Origin: an uncultured Collinsella sp.
Lineage (GTDB): Bacteria; Actinomycetota; Coriobacteriia; Coriobacteriales; Coriobacteriaceae
Assembly: GCA_900752015.1 (NCBI GenBank)
Contig: CAADTZ010000003.1
Coordinates: 1-8,042, forward strand
Direction of reading: 5' to 3'
DNA length: 8,042 nt
The position numbers were made by a program, and so were the translations under genes. Below the pieces are notes generated by a model. That model did not search any database. It was not told the origin of the DNA and saw only the letters and a list, made by a program, of their open reading frames with translations. This document shows positions 1 to 7,200 of this stretch, one piece after another; within the stretch, counting starts at the first letter, position 1; every line of letters begins with the position of its first letter.

Positions 1-210
1 CTTTCGACCGATGTCATCATCGAGGAGCGCGCCGTGGTCGAGGACTCCGTGCTGCTGCCGGGTGCGCACGTTAAGAGCGGCGCGCACATCTGCCGCGCTA
101 TTTTGGGCGAGAACTCCACGGTCGAAGAGGGCGTGAAGCTCGGCTCTGTCGATACCACCAAGGATACGGCCGTCGTTGGAAATGACGTCGTTATCGGGAA
201 GGGGGAATGA
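1..210 (+). CDS. glgC: Glucose-1-phosphate adenylyltransferase GlgC, 3' end only
   Basis: The reading frame is open from base 1 and ends at TGA 208-210, giving the last 69 residues of a protein whose start lies left of the window. The residues show the hexapeptide rhythm of a left-handed beta-helix (VVEDSVLLPGAHVKSGAHI, then AILGENSTVEEGVKLG), and the protein ends VVGNDVVIGKGE. This is how bacterial ADP-glucose pyrophosphorylases end: the helix domain helps assemble the tetramer and forms part of the allosteric site. The enzyme makes ADP-glucose from ATP and glucose-1-phosphate in the cytoplasm, the first committed step of glycogen synthesis. The catalytic nucleotidyltransferase domain is outside the window, so activity cannot be judged. 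The identification rests on the helix fold and on glgD following after only 4 nt. Another sugar nucleotidyltransferase would be possible without that context. Confidence 0.87.
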   Translation, partial: LSTDVIIEERAVVEDSVLLPGAHVKSGAHICRAILGENSTVEEGVKLGSVDTTKDTAVVGNDVVIGKGE

Positions 211-214
211 TCCG

Positions 215-1342
215 ATGATCAATCGCAAGGCCATCGGTTATATCACCGCTAACTACTCTTCGAGCTACGGCAGCGTCCTGCTCAAGGACCGCCCCATCGC
301 GTCCGTTCCCTTTTTGGGCCGCTACCGCCTGATCGACTTTCCGCTGTCCAACATGATGAATGCCGGCATTAAGACCGTCGGCGTCGTCATGCCGGGCAAC
401 TACCGCTCGCTGATCGACCACGTTGGCTCGGGCAAGGACTGGGGCCTGGACCGCAAGAAGGGCGGCCTGTTCATGGTGCCCGGCAACGCGTATGGCACCA
501 CCAAGGGCGGCATGCGCTTCCTGCTGCGCGACATCATCTCCAACAAGACGCTGTTCCAGCGCTCGGACAAGCCCTATGTTGTGATGATGGGCACCAACAT
601 CATCTTTAACATGGATCTCAACACCATCATCGACGCGCACGAGAACTCCGGTGCCCAGATGACCGTGGTGTACTGCAAGGCCACGCGCAACGTCGATGAC
701 GAGACCAAACTCGAGATTAACGAGAACGGTCGCCTGACGGGCGTGAGCGCTGGCGTCGCGTACGGCGACAACGCCTCTATGGACTGCTGCATCGTCAACC
801 GCGAGACGCTGCTCGAGATTATCGACCACTACCAGGCCGCCGACTATCTGGACCTGCTCGAGGCACTCCAGGGCGACTTTGGCAACATCGACGTTTGCAG
901 CTACGAGTACAAGGGCGAGGTCGTGGGCGTGTTTAGTGAGAAGTCGCTGTATCGCCGCAGCATGGACCTGCTTGACCAAACCGTGGCCGACCAGCTCTTC
1001 GATCCTGAGCGCCCGATCCTGACCAAGGCTCACGACGTGCCGCCTTCGCGCTATGCGACCGGTAGCCACGCGTGCAACTCGATCATCTCGGCCGGCTGCA
1101 TCATCAAGGGCACCGTGCGCAACTCGATCCTGTCGCGCGGCGTTGTGGTCGAAGAGGGCGCATCGGTGACCAACTCGATCATCAACCAGAGCTGTGTCAT
1201 CAAGAGCGGCGCACGCGTTGAGAACGCCATTCTGGACAAGAACAACGTGGTTCCCACCAACACCGAGCTTCGCGGCACGCCCGAGAACATCCTGGTGCTG
1301 GGCAAGGCTCCGTTAACTTCCGACACCACCATCGTACGTTAA
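215..1342 (+). CDS. glgD: GlgD, regulatory/non-catalytic subunit of ADP-glucose pyrophosphorylase
   Basis: The protein is 375 aa, the usual GlgD length. The start at 215 (MINRKAIGYI) is chosen over an in-frame ATG at 176 because it begins 4 nt after the glgC stop and has a purine-rich GGGAAGGGGG ribosome site at 196-205. The N-terminal nucleotidyltransferase-like domain (about 1-250) keeps the PFLGRYRLIDFPLSN block (33-46). It lacks the glycine-rich GGxGTRL nucleotide loop of GlgC, having NYSSSYGS at 13-20, and the catalytic GD-type motif is replaced by MMGTNIIFNMDL (124-135). A left-handed beta-helix follows (about 288-350, for example CIIKGTVRNSILSRG). In Bacillus-type systems GlgD pairs with GlgC as a heterotetramer and raises its activity. 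The same role is inferred here from the lost motifs and the tight glgC-glgD-glgA order. It is probably co-translated with glgC. Confidence 0.93.
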   Translation: MINRKAIGYITANYSSSYGSVLLKDRPIASVPFLGRYRLIDFPLSNMMNAGIKTVGVVMPGNYRSLIDHVGSGKDWGLDRKKGGLFMVPGNAYGTTKGGMRFLLRDIISNKTLFQRSDKPYVVMMGTNIIFNMDLNTIIDAHENSGAQMTVVYCKATRNVDDETKLEINENGRLTGVSAGVAYGDNASMDCCIVNRETLLEIIDHYQAADYLDLLEALQGDFGNIDVCSYEYKGEVVGVFSEKSLYRRSMDLLDQTVADQLFDPERPILTKAHDVPPSRYATGSHACNSIISAGCIIKGTVRNSILSRGVVVEEGASVTNSIINQSCVIKSGARVENAILDKNNVVPTNTELRGTPENILVLGKAPLTSDTTIVR

Positions 1343-1373
1343 CGTTGGCACCGCAACATCGCTCGTAACAGGT

Positions 1374-1409
1374 AGAATAGCCGCCCGGTTAGCGCCAGGC
1401 GGCTATTCT
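1374..1409 (+). promoter_or_regulatory. Perfect 12-bp hairpin between glgD and glgA
   Basis: AGAATAGCCGCC (1374-1385) is the exact reverse complement of GGCGGCTATTCT (1398-1409), with a 12-nt loop that can add about three more pairs after a C-A mismatch. It sits 32 nt after the glgD stop and 23 nt before the chosen glgA start. No T-run follows (the next bases are CGAATTGCAAC), so it is not a standard intrinsic terminator. It may attenuate, mark an mRNA processing site, or stabilise the glgCD transcript. The left arm overlaps a TAGAAT sequence (1373-1378) that resembles a -10 box. The nearest -35-like TTGGCA (1345-1350) is 22 nt away, too far for a normal promoter. The structure is seen in the sequence; the function is inferred. 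Confidence 0.55.
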
Positions 1410-1432
1410 CGAATTGCAACATGGGAGACAAT

Positions 1433-3811
1433 ATGGCAGATTCCAGCAAAAAGATGCAGATCGTGTTTGCCTCGGCCGAGTGCGCACCGTTTGTTAAGAC
1501 CGGTGGCCTGGGCGACGTGGCGGGCTCGCTGCCTGCGGCGCTTGTACGCGCCGGCGCCGAGGTCATCGTGATGGTGCCCAAGTACGCCACCATCAAGGAT
1601 GAGTACAAGGCGCAGATGGAGCACTTTTCCGACTTTTACGTGAGCCTGGGCTGGCGCAACGAGTACTGCGGGCTGGAGAAGCTCGAGCACGACGGCGTCA
1701 CCTATATGTTCGTGGACAACGAGCGCTACTTTGCGCGCGACTATCCGTACGGCTTCTTTGACGACGGCGAGCGTTTTGCGTTCTTCTCCAAGGCCATCAC
1801 CGAGAGCCTGCAGCACCTGCCGGCCGATTTTGAGTGCGACATCCTGCACTGCAATGACTGGCAAACGGCACTGGCGCCCGTGTTCTTGCGCGAGTTCTAC
1901 CAGGGCCTGCCGCTGTACGACCGCGTCAAGACTGTGTTCTCGATCCACAATGTGGCGTTCCAAGGCCAGTTTAGCGACACCGTGATGGAGGACATCCTGG
2001 GTGTGGCGCATATTCCGGCGGCTGCTACGCAGCTGCGTTGCGACGCCTGCAGCATCAACTACATGCTGGGCGCGCTGCACTATGCCGATGCCATTACCAC
2101 GGTGAGCCCCACCTATGCGGGCGAGATCCAGACGCCCGAGTTTGGCGAGGGCCTGGACGGCGTACTGCGCGAGCGCTCCTACGCGCTGCAGGGCATCCTC
2201 AACGGCATTGACGTGGCGGCCTTTGACCCGGCAACCGACAAGCGCATTGCCGCCAACTACACGGTTGACGACCGTTCCGGCAAGGCCGTGTGCAAGGCCA
2301 AGCTGCAGGAGGAACTGGGGCTCGAGGTGCGCGACGACCGCCCGCTTATGGTGATGGTCACGCGCCTGACGCGCCAGAAGGGCATGGACCTGGTCATGTA
2401 CGCGCTCGACCGCATCCTGTCCGGCGGCGTTCAGGTGGCCGTGCTGGGCACCGGCGACCGCGACTACGAGGACGGTCTGCGCTACTTCCAGGACAAGTAC
2501 CCCGGCACCATGGCCGCGCGCATCGAGTTTGACCCCGCGCTGTCGCAGCGCATGTACGCTGCCGCCGATATGTTCCTGATGCCTTCGAAGTTTGAGCCCT
2601 GCGGCCTGTCGCAGATCATCGCCATGCGCTACGGCACCCTGCCCATCGTGCGCGAGACCGGTGGCCTGAAGGACACCGTGATCCCGTATAACGAGTTTAC
2701 CGGCGAGGGCACGGGCTTCTCGTTTACCAACTTTAACGGCGACGAGATGGGCGACGCGGTGTTCCGCGCAGCACGCCTGTTCTGGGATAACCGTGAGGCA
2801 TGGAACCAGCTAGTCACGCAGGCCATGAGCCAGGACTTTAGCTGGACGCGCTCGGCCGACAAGTATCTGGACCTGTACTTCTTTATGCACCCGGAGATTG
2901 AGCGCCCGGCGGCTGTGGAGGCTGCTACGGCCGTAGAGGAGCCGGTTGCTGCTGAGGCCGAGCCTGCGGCGCCCGTTAAGGAGCCCGCTGCTGCTGAGGA
3001 GCCCAAGGCCGAGGAGAAGCCGGTTGAAGCTGACCCGGTTAAAGCCGATCCTGAGGTGAAGGTCGAGGCTACTCCCGAGCCCGAGCCTGAGGTGAAGCCC
3101 GCGGCCAAACCTGCCGCCAAGAAGACGACGGCTCGCAAGACGACGGCTAAGAAGGCTACGACCACGAAGGCCGCTGCGAGCAAGACCACCGCTGCCAAGG
3201 CAACTACTGCCAAGGCATCGACCACGCGCAAGCGCACGACCGCCGCTGCCAAGAACGCCAACGAGGTCGAGGCTGCTCCCGAGGTAAAGGCCGCCGCCGA
3301 GGCTAAGCCTGCGGCAAAGGCTCCGGCCAAGACCGCTGCCAAGAAGACGGCTGCAACCACCAAGAAGGCAATGGCAGCCAAGAAGACCACGGCTACGAAG
3401 TCGACGACGGCCAAGGCCGCTACGACGAAGGCCGCCGCGAAGACGGCCCCGAAGGCTACTGCAAAGCCGGCCGCCAAAGTCGAGGAGACGCCCGCTGAGT
3501 CTAAGGCTGAGGCAGCTGTCGAGGCAAAGCCGGCCGCCAAGACCACCACGCGCAAACGCGCCGCGACGACGGCCAAGAAGACCACGACCAAGGCTGCAGC
3601 TCCCAAGGCAGAGGGTAAGGCCGAGGACAAGCCCGCAGTAAAGGCCGAGCCGACTCCGAAGGCTGCCGAGGTTAAGGCCGCTCCCAAGACTAAGGCAGAG
3701 ACCGAGCCCGCCAAGGAGACCCCGGTCTCCCCCGCCGTTCCGGCCGAGGAAAAGGCTCCGACCAAGAAGACCTCCGTCCGCAAGGCAACGGCCGCCCGCA
3801 AGCGCCGCTAA
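1433..3811 (+). CDS. glgA: Glycogen synthase GlgA (GT5) with long charged low-complexity C-terminal tail
   Basis: GlgA transfers glucose from ADP-glucose to the non-reducing end of alpha-1,4-glucan in the cytoplasm. The start at 1433 (MADSSKKMQI) has GGGAG at 1423-1427 just upstream; the in-frame ATG at 1421 has no ribosome site. Family motifs in order are KTGGLGDV (22-29, ADP-glucose contact), HCNDWQ (139-144), SIHNVAFQGQF (170-180), RLTRQKGMDL (311-320, the conserved Arg and Lys), PSKFEPCGLSQ (384-394, catalytic-site Glu388) and GGLKDTV (410-416). The GT5 fold ends near residue 488 (YLDLYFFMHPEIE), matching ordinary GlgA proteins of about 480 aa. Residues 491-792 form an added tail of Ala, Lys, Thr, Glu and Pro with no visible fold. 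The gene is third in glgCDA, 90 nt after glgD, and ends at a strong terminator. The enzyme call is secure; the tail's role is unknown. Confidence 0.96.
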   Translation: MADSSKKMQIVFASAECAPFVKTGGLGDVAGSLPAALVRAGAEVIVMVPKYATIKDEYKAQMEHFSDFYVSLGWRNEYCGLEKLEHDGVTYMFVDNERYFARDYPYGFFDDGERFAFFSKAITESLQHLPADFECDILHCNDWQTALAPVFLREFYQGLPLYDRVKTVFSIHNVAFQGQFSDTVMEDILGVAHIPAAATQLRCDACSINYMLGALHYADAITTVSPTYAGEIQTPEFGEGLDGVLRERSYALQGILNGIDVAAFDPATDKRIAANYTVDDRSGKAVCKAKLQEELGLEVRDDRPLMVMVTRLTRQKGMDLVMYALDRILSGGVQVAVLGTGDRDYEDGLRYFQDKYPGTMAARIEFDPALSQRMYAAADMFLMPSKFEPCGLSQIIAMRYGTLPIVRETGGLKDTVIPYNEFTGEGTGFSFTNFNGDEMGDAVFRAARLFWDNREAWNQLVTQAMSQDFSWTRSADKYLDLYFFMHPEIERPAAVEAATAVEEPVAAEAEPAAPVKEPAAAEEPKAEEKPVEADPVKADPEVKVEATPEPEPEVKPAAKPAAKKTTARKTTAKKATTTKAAASKTTAAKATTAKASTTRKRTTAAAKNANEVEAAPEVKAAAEAKPAAKAPAKTAAKKTAATTKKAMAAKKTTATKSTTAKAATTKAAAKTAPKATAKPAAKVEETPAESKAEAAVEAKPAAKTTTRKRAATTAKKTTTKAAAPKAEGKAEDKPAVKAEPTPKAAEVKAAPKTKAETEPAKETPVSPAVPAEEKAPTKKTSVRKATAARKRR
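2903..3808 (+). repeat. Low-complexity Ala/Lys/Thr/Glu/Pro tail of GlgA with degenerate repeats
   Basis: This stretch encodes GlgA residues 491-792. It starts acidic (about 496-554, rich in EEP, EAE and PEPEPE) and then alternates basic blocks (about 555-609, 625-682, 699-721) with short acidic spacers (611-624, 683-698). A mixed segment follows, and the protein ends in a basic cluster, RKATAARKRR (783-792). The pentapeptide KPAAK recurs at 555, 625, 678 and 699. AKK-TT, TTAK and TRKR units recur between them. The composition resembles eukaryotic histone H1 tails and bacterial Ala/Lys-rich proteins such as AlgP. No hydrophobic core, cysteine, or membrane or secretion signal is visible, so it is probably disordered. 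The frame is intact throughout, with no sign of frameshift or a separate start. Confidence 0.9.
3461..3540 (+). repeat. 17-bp exact direct repeat within the GlgA tail
   Basis: GCAAAGCCGGCCGCCAA occurs at 3461-3477 and again at 3524-3540. The copies are 63 nt apart, exactly 21 codons, and both encode AKPAAK. The in-frame spacing means that slippage or recombination between the copies would add or remove 21 residues without breaking glgA. The match is seen directly. It may reflect a duplication within the tail or only the strong codon and residue bias of this region. Confidence 0.7.
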
Positions 3812-3834
3812 TCCGGACGATTAAAACTAAATCC

Positions 3835-3881
3835 TCAACGCAAAAGAGGGCGCCCCAACCAGGCGCCCTCTTTTGCGTTGA
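3835..3881 (+). terminator. Intrinsic terminator of the glgCDA operon
   Basis: A perfect 20-bp stem, 3835-3854 pairing with 3862-3881, closes over a 7-nt loop (CCAACCA). The core is AAAAGAGGGCGCC against GGCGCCCTCTTTT, so the A-run and T-run lie inside the stem and the structure can work in both directions. It begins 23 nt after the glgA stop. A second copy of AAAAGAGGGC lies at 3893-3902 and could in principle compete for the right arm. Confidence 0.93.
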
Positions 3882-3902
3882 ACTTCGCATTAAAAAGAGG
3901 GC

Positions 3903-4035
3903 CGGTTTACTACGACAAAATGGCTCCGGCAGACCACGGCGAGTAATCTTCGAAAATTAAGAACGCTTCTACCTGCGGTTTTAATATCACCAAAATGACT
4001 GTGGTTGAGATCATTCAATTCGTCGTAGTAAACCG
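3903..4035. repeat. 14-bp perfect inverted repeat with arms 105 nt apart
   Basis: CGGTTTACTACGAC (3903-3916) is the exact reverse complement of GTCGTAGTAAACCG (4022-4035). Reading inward from each arm, weaker similarity continues: ACCAC appears at about the same distance in both, followed further on by an ATTAA stretch and a CGC. Each arm may therefore be the edge of a diverged unit of roughly 50-60 bp present in two opposite copies. The exact arms are seen; the longer unit is an inference from eye alignment. Possible meanings are a pair of regulator sites, a dispersed intergenic repeat, or the ends of a small non-autonomous element. Confidence 0.65.
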
Positions 4036-4100
4036 AAGTACTTTTGTTTGGCTACAAATAGTATCGGTATAGACGTTTTTAAATATCGCGATAATTTGGG

Positions 4101-4181
4101 TGGTAAAACGATTTTCTAGGACAACCGTTCGCCGATGGTAAACGGATGTTGTTTATACAGCCTGTGTACAACAGATATACT
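4101..4181 (+). promoter_or_regulatory. Candidate promoter and operator region of the fused amylase gene
   Basis: A good -10 box, TATACT (4176-4181), lies 61 nt before the start codon, with a weaker -35-like TTTATA (4152-4157) 18 nt upstream of it. Overlapping these is an imperfect dyad with outer arms TGTTGT (4147-4152) and ACAACA (4168-4173). Upstream, GTAAAACGATTTTC (4103-4116) is a pseudo-palindrome centred on CG, the form favoured by LacI-family sugar regulators. Its left part, TGGTAAAACG (4101-4110), recurs as TGGTAAACG (4136-4144), and CCGTT (4125-4129) faces AACGG (4141-4145). A sugar-responsive repressor acting here is plausible for an amylase gene, but no regulator gene is in the window. 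Confidence 0.4.
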
Positions 4182-4201
4182 TATATCTTGTGCGTAAAGC
4201 C

Positions 4202-4219
4202 CATGGCCCGCAGGCCGTG
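4202..4219 (+). promoter_or_regulatory. Small 5'-UTR hairpin before the fused amylase gene
   Basis: CATGGCC (4202-4208) pairs with GGCCGTG (4213-4219), including one T-G wobble, over a CGCA loop. It would lie in the leader of a transcript from the candidate promoter and ends 23 nt before the ATG. The ribosome site of the gene is weak (GGA at 4233-4235), so leader structure could matter for translation. The stem is short and may be incidental. Confidence 0.3.
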
Positions 4220-4242
4220 ATTCTATTGAACTGGACCGTATT

Positions 4243-7200
4243 ATGAGATTGATTCACAACAGCCGTCTACCGCAGTTTCGCACTCCGTTTGGCGCTGTGA
4301 CCACTGGAACTTCCGTTTCGCTCTCGGTGATTTTGGAGGATGCCGACCCCAACCAGGCAACGCTTACGCTGCGCACCTGGGTCGATGAGATCGGTGAGTC
4401 TCTGTATCCCATGACGCACGAGGGCGACGGCATATTTACCGTAGAGCTTGAGTGCACCGAGCCCTGTCTTATCTGGTACAGCTTTATCTGCAATATCGAG
4501 GGACAGCCCGAGGTCCGTTTGGGCGCACCGCAGGGTCGCACCGGTGGCGAGGGCGTAACCTACAACTACGCCGAGGTCCCGTCCTTCCAGATTACCGTCT
4601 ACAAGCACCGCGATGTTCGTCCCGAGTGGTACGAGCGTGGCATGGTCTACCAGATCTTCCCCGACCGCTATGCCCGCGACGAAAACTGGCGCGAGCGCAC
4701 GCTTACCGAAGTTGAAAAACCGCGCAAAGGAATCCAGCGCCGCATGGTCGAAGACTGGAACGAACCGCCCGAGTACGAGCGTGCCGAAGACGGCTCCATC
4801 AAGACCTGGGATTTTTACGGCGGTTCGCTCAAGGGTATCCAAAATGACCTGCCCCGCATTGCCGAGCTAGGCTTTACGGCCATCTACCTCAACCCCATCT
4901 TTGAGGCCGCGAGCAACCACCGCTACGATACGGCCGACTACACCAAAATAGACCCGATTCTGGGCACCGAGCAGGACTTTACGGAGCTGTGCGAGGCGGC
5001 CGAGAAGCTCGGCATTTCCATCATCCTGGACGGCGTCTTCAACCATACGGGCGACGACTCGATCTACTTTAACCGCTACGGCAACTATCCCGGCGTCGGT
5101 GCATGGCAGAGCGAGGACTCACCGTGGCGCGATGCGTTTTACTTCCATGAGGACGGTTCGTATGACTGCTGGTGGGGCGTGGGCAACATGCCCGCCATCA
5201 ACGAGAATTCCGAACTGGTGCGCGAGCGGCTCCTGGGCAAGGACGGCGTGATCCGTAAATGGCTGCGCGCCGGTGCCCATGGCTGGCGACTCGATGTGGC
5301 CGACGAGCTTTCCGACGACTTCCTGGCCGAGATCAAAAAGGCCGTGCTCGCCGAGAAGCCCGATGCGCTGCTGCTCGGCGAAGTCTGGGAAGACGCCTCC
5401 AACAAGATCAGCTATGGCCACCTGCGTCGCTATCTGCAGGGCTCGGAGCTCGACTCCGCCATGGACTACCCCTTCCGCGACATGGTCATCGGCTTTTTGA
5501 TGGGCTACAAGAACGCTTACCAGGCAGCCGAGGATATCGAAACCCTGCGCGAGAACTACCCGCGCGAGGCACTGGCCTGCGCGCTCAATCTGCTTTCGAG
5601 CCACGACCGTCCGCGTATCATCTCGGTGCTCGGCGGTGGCCCCGACGAGTCGCAGCTGCCCGAGAGCGAGCGCAGCAAATGGCGCCTGGACGATAACTCG
5701 ATGGGCCTGGCCAAGAGCCGTTTTTGGCTGGCGACGCTCATGCAGATGACCTTCCCGGGTGTACCCTCAATCTATTACGGCGACGAGTACGGCTTGGAGG
5801 GCCTTACCGACCCGGGCAACCGCCGCACCCTGCCGACCAAGGACCAACTCCACGACTTCGACACACTGGCCATCGTTAAGAACGCGTCTGCCGTGCGCCG
5901 TGCGCTGCCCTTTATGGTCGATGGCGAGATCAAGGCCTTTGCGCTCAACGACGAAGTCTTGGCTTACACCCGCACGGGCAAAGACGGCGAGGCCGCGACG
6001 GTTATCATCAACCGCAGCCTGCGCAATTCGCACCGCGTGACGATTCCGGCGCTCGGCGAATGCGCGAGCGACGTGATCAGCGGTCACGAGTGCGAGATCC
6101 ACAACGGTACCGTCACGCTCGACCTGTACCCGCTGGGCTCTTCGATCATCTATCACCATGCCGAGAAGCGCCTGCAGGAGCCGCTCGATCATGGCGCGGG
6201 CGTTGTGTGCCACATCACCTCGGTGCCGACCGATGACGGCAAGCCCGGCACAATCGGTGCGCCCACGCGTCGCTTTATCGACCATCTGGCCGCTATGGGC
6301 ATGCGCTACTGGCAAGTCCTGCCCGTCAACCCCACGGACTTCTTCCGCTCCCCCTACGCCGGCCCCTCGGCCTTTGCAGGCAATATTGACCTGCTGCCCG
6401 AGAGTCACGAGGAGCTGGCCGCCGACTTTGCTGCATGGAAGGCTCACGGCGGCGAGGATGCCGACCCGCTGTACACGGCGTTTAAACATCGCAACGCCGA
6501 CTGGCTCGAAAAGTACTGCGTCTACATGGCCGTTAAGAAGTACTTTGAGGGCGAGTCGCGCCACGATTGGCCGGCAGATGTCGCGCGCTACAACGAGTAT
6601 CTGATCGATGACAAGCGCTTCCACGACGAGGCCGAGCTGCAGGCGTACATGCAGTATCGCTTTGACCTTGCCTGGTGCGAGCTCATGAACTATGCGCACA
6701 AGAAGGGCATCGAGGTCATCGGCGATATCCCGATGTATGTCTCGGACGATTCGGCCGACGCGTGGAGCGAGCCCGAGAACTTCTGGCTGTCCGATACCGG
6801 CAAGGCGATTGAGATTTCGGGCGCGCCGCCCGACAACTTTGCGCCCGAGGGCCAGGTGTGGGGCAACCCCACCTTCCGCTGGGATCGCATGAAGGAGAAC
6901 GGCTATCGTTGGTGGCTCGACCGCCTGCGTCGTGCGTTTTCGCTCTACGACCGCGTGCGCCTGGACCACTTCCTGGGCTTCCACAGCTACTTTAGCATTC
7001 CCGCCGGTAAGGCCTGTGCCGACGGCCGCTGGCTGGCAGGCCCGGGCAAGGACCTGTTCCAGACCGCCTATGACGAGCTGGGCCCGCTCAACTTTATCGC
7101 CGAGGATCTGGGCTATCTGACGCCCGGCGTTCGCGCCATGGCTTCGACCTGCGGCTTCCCCGGCATGGACGTGCTGGAGTTTAGCGACTACGACGTTCGT

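Larger units (their letters stand above)
3812..4242. other. AT-rich non-coding spacer between glgA and the fused amylase gene
   Basis: This 431-nt gap has no credible coding frame on either strand and is clearly richer in A+T than its flanks. From left to right it holds the glgA terminator (3835-3881), a paired inverted repeat (3903-4035), a 10-bp palindrome TATCGCGATA (4084-4093), two TGGTAAA(A)CG motifs (4101 and 4136), a candidate promoter near 4152-4181 and a small hairpin (4202-4219) before the ATG at 4243. The density of dyad elements suggests control of the downstream amylase gene, or an unannotated small RNA. Neither can be settled from sequence alone. Confidence 0.7.

Noticed and set aside
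176..214. Upstream in-frame ATG for glgD
   Set aside because: It would add 13 residues that overlap glgC, and it lacks its own ribosome site. The ATG at 215 has one and gives the normal GlgD N-terminus.
191..1069. Minus-strand open frame of 292 codons antisense to glgD
   Set aside because: It is an antisense shadow with His/Val/Ala-biased residues and no motif. glgD on the plus strand is certain.
1345..1378. Promoter for glgA (TTGGCA at 1345, TAGAAT at 1373)
   Set aside because: The 22-nt spacing is too long, and the -10-like box is part of the hairpin arm.
1421..1432. Upstream ATG for glgA
   Set aside because: No Shine-Dalgarno sequence precedes it, and its own bases contain the GGGAG that serves the ATG at 1433.
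2629..3801. Minus-strand open frame of 390 codons antisense to glgA
   Set aside because: It is rich in Ala/Val and mirrors the Ala/Lys/Thr composition of the GlgA tail. Stop-free antisense frames are expected in such DNA. There is no ribosome site or family motif, and it overlaps conserved GT5 codons.
2903..3811. The GlgA tail as a separate histone-like gene or a read-through artefact
   Set aside because: The frame is continuous with GlgA, no start with a ribosome site appears at the junction, and the frame ends in its own TAA just before the terminator.
3903..4144. CRISPR-like array or riboswitch in the spacer
   Set aside because: There is only one exact inverted pair and two short imperfect direct repeats with no regular spacing. 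No known riboswitch core was recognised.
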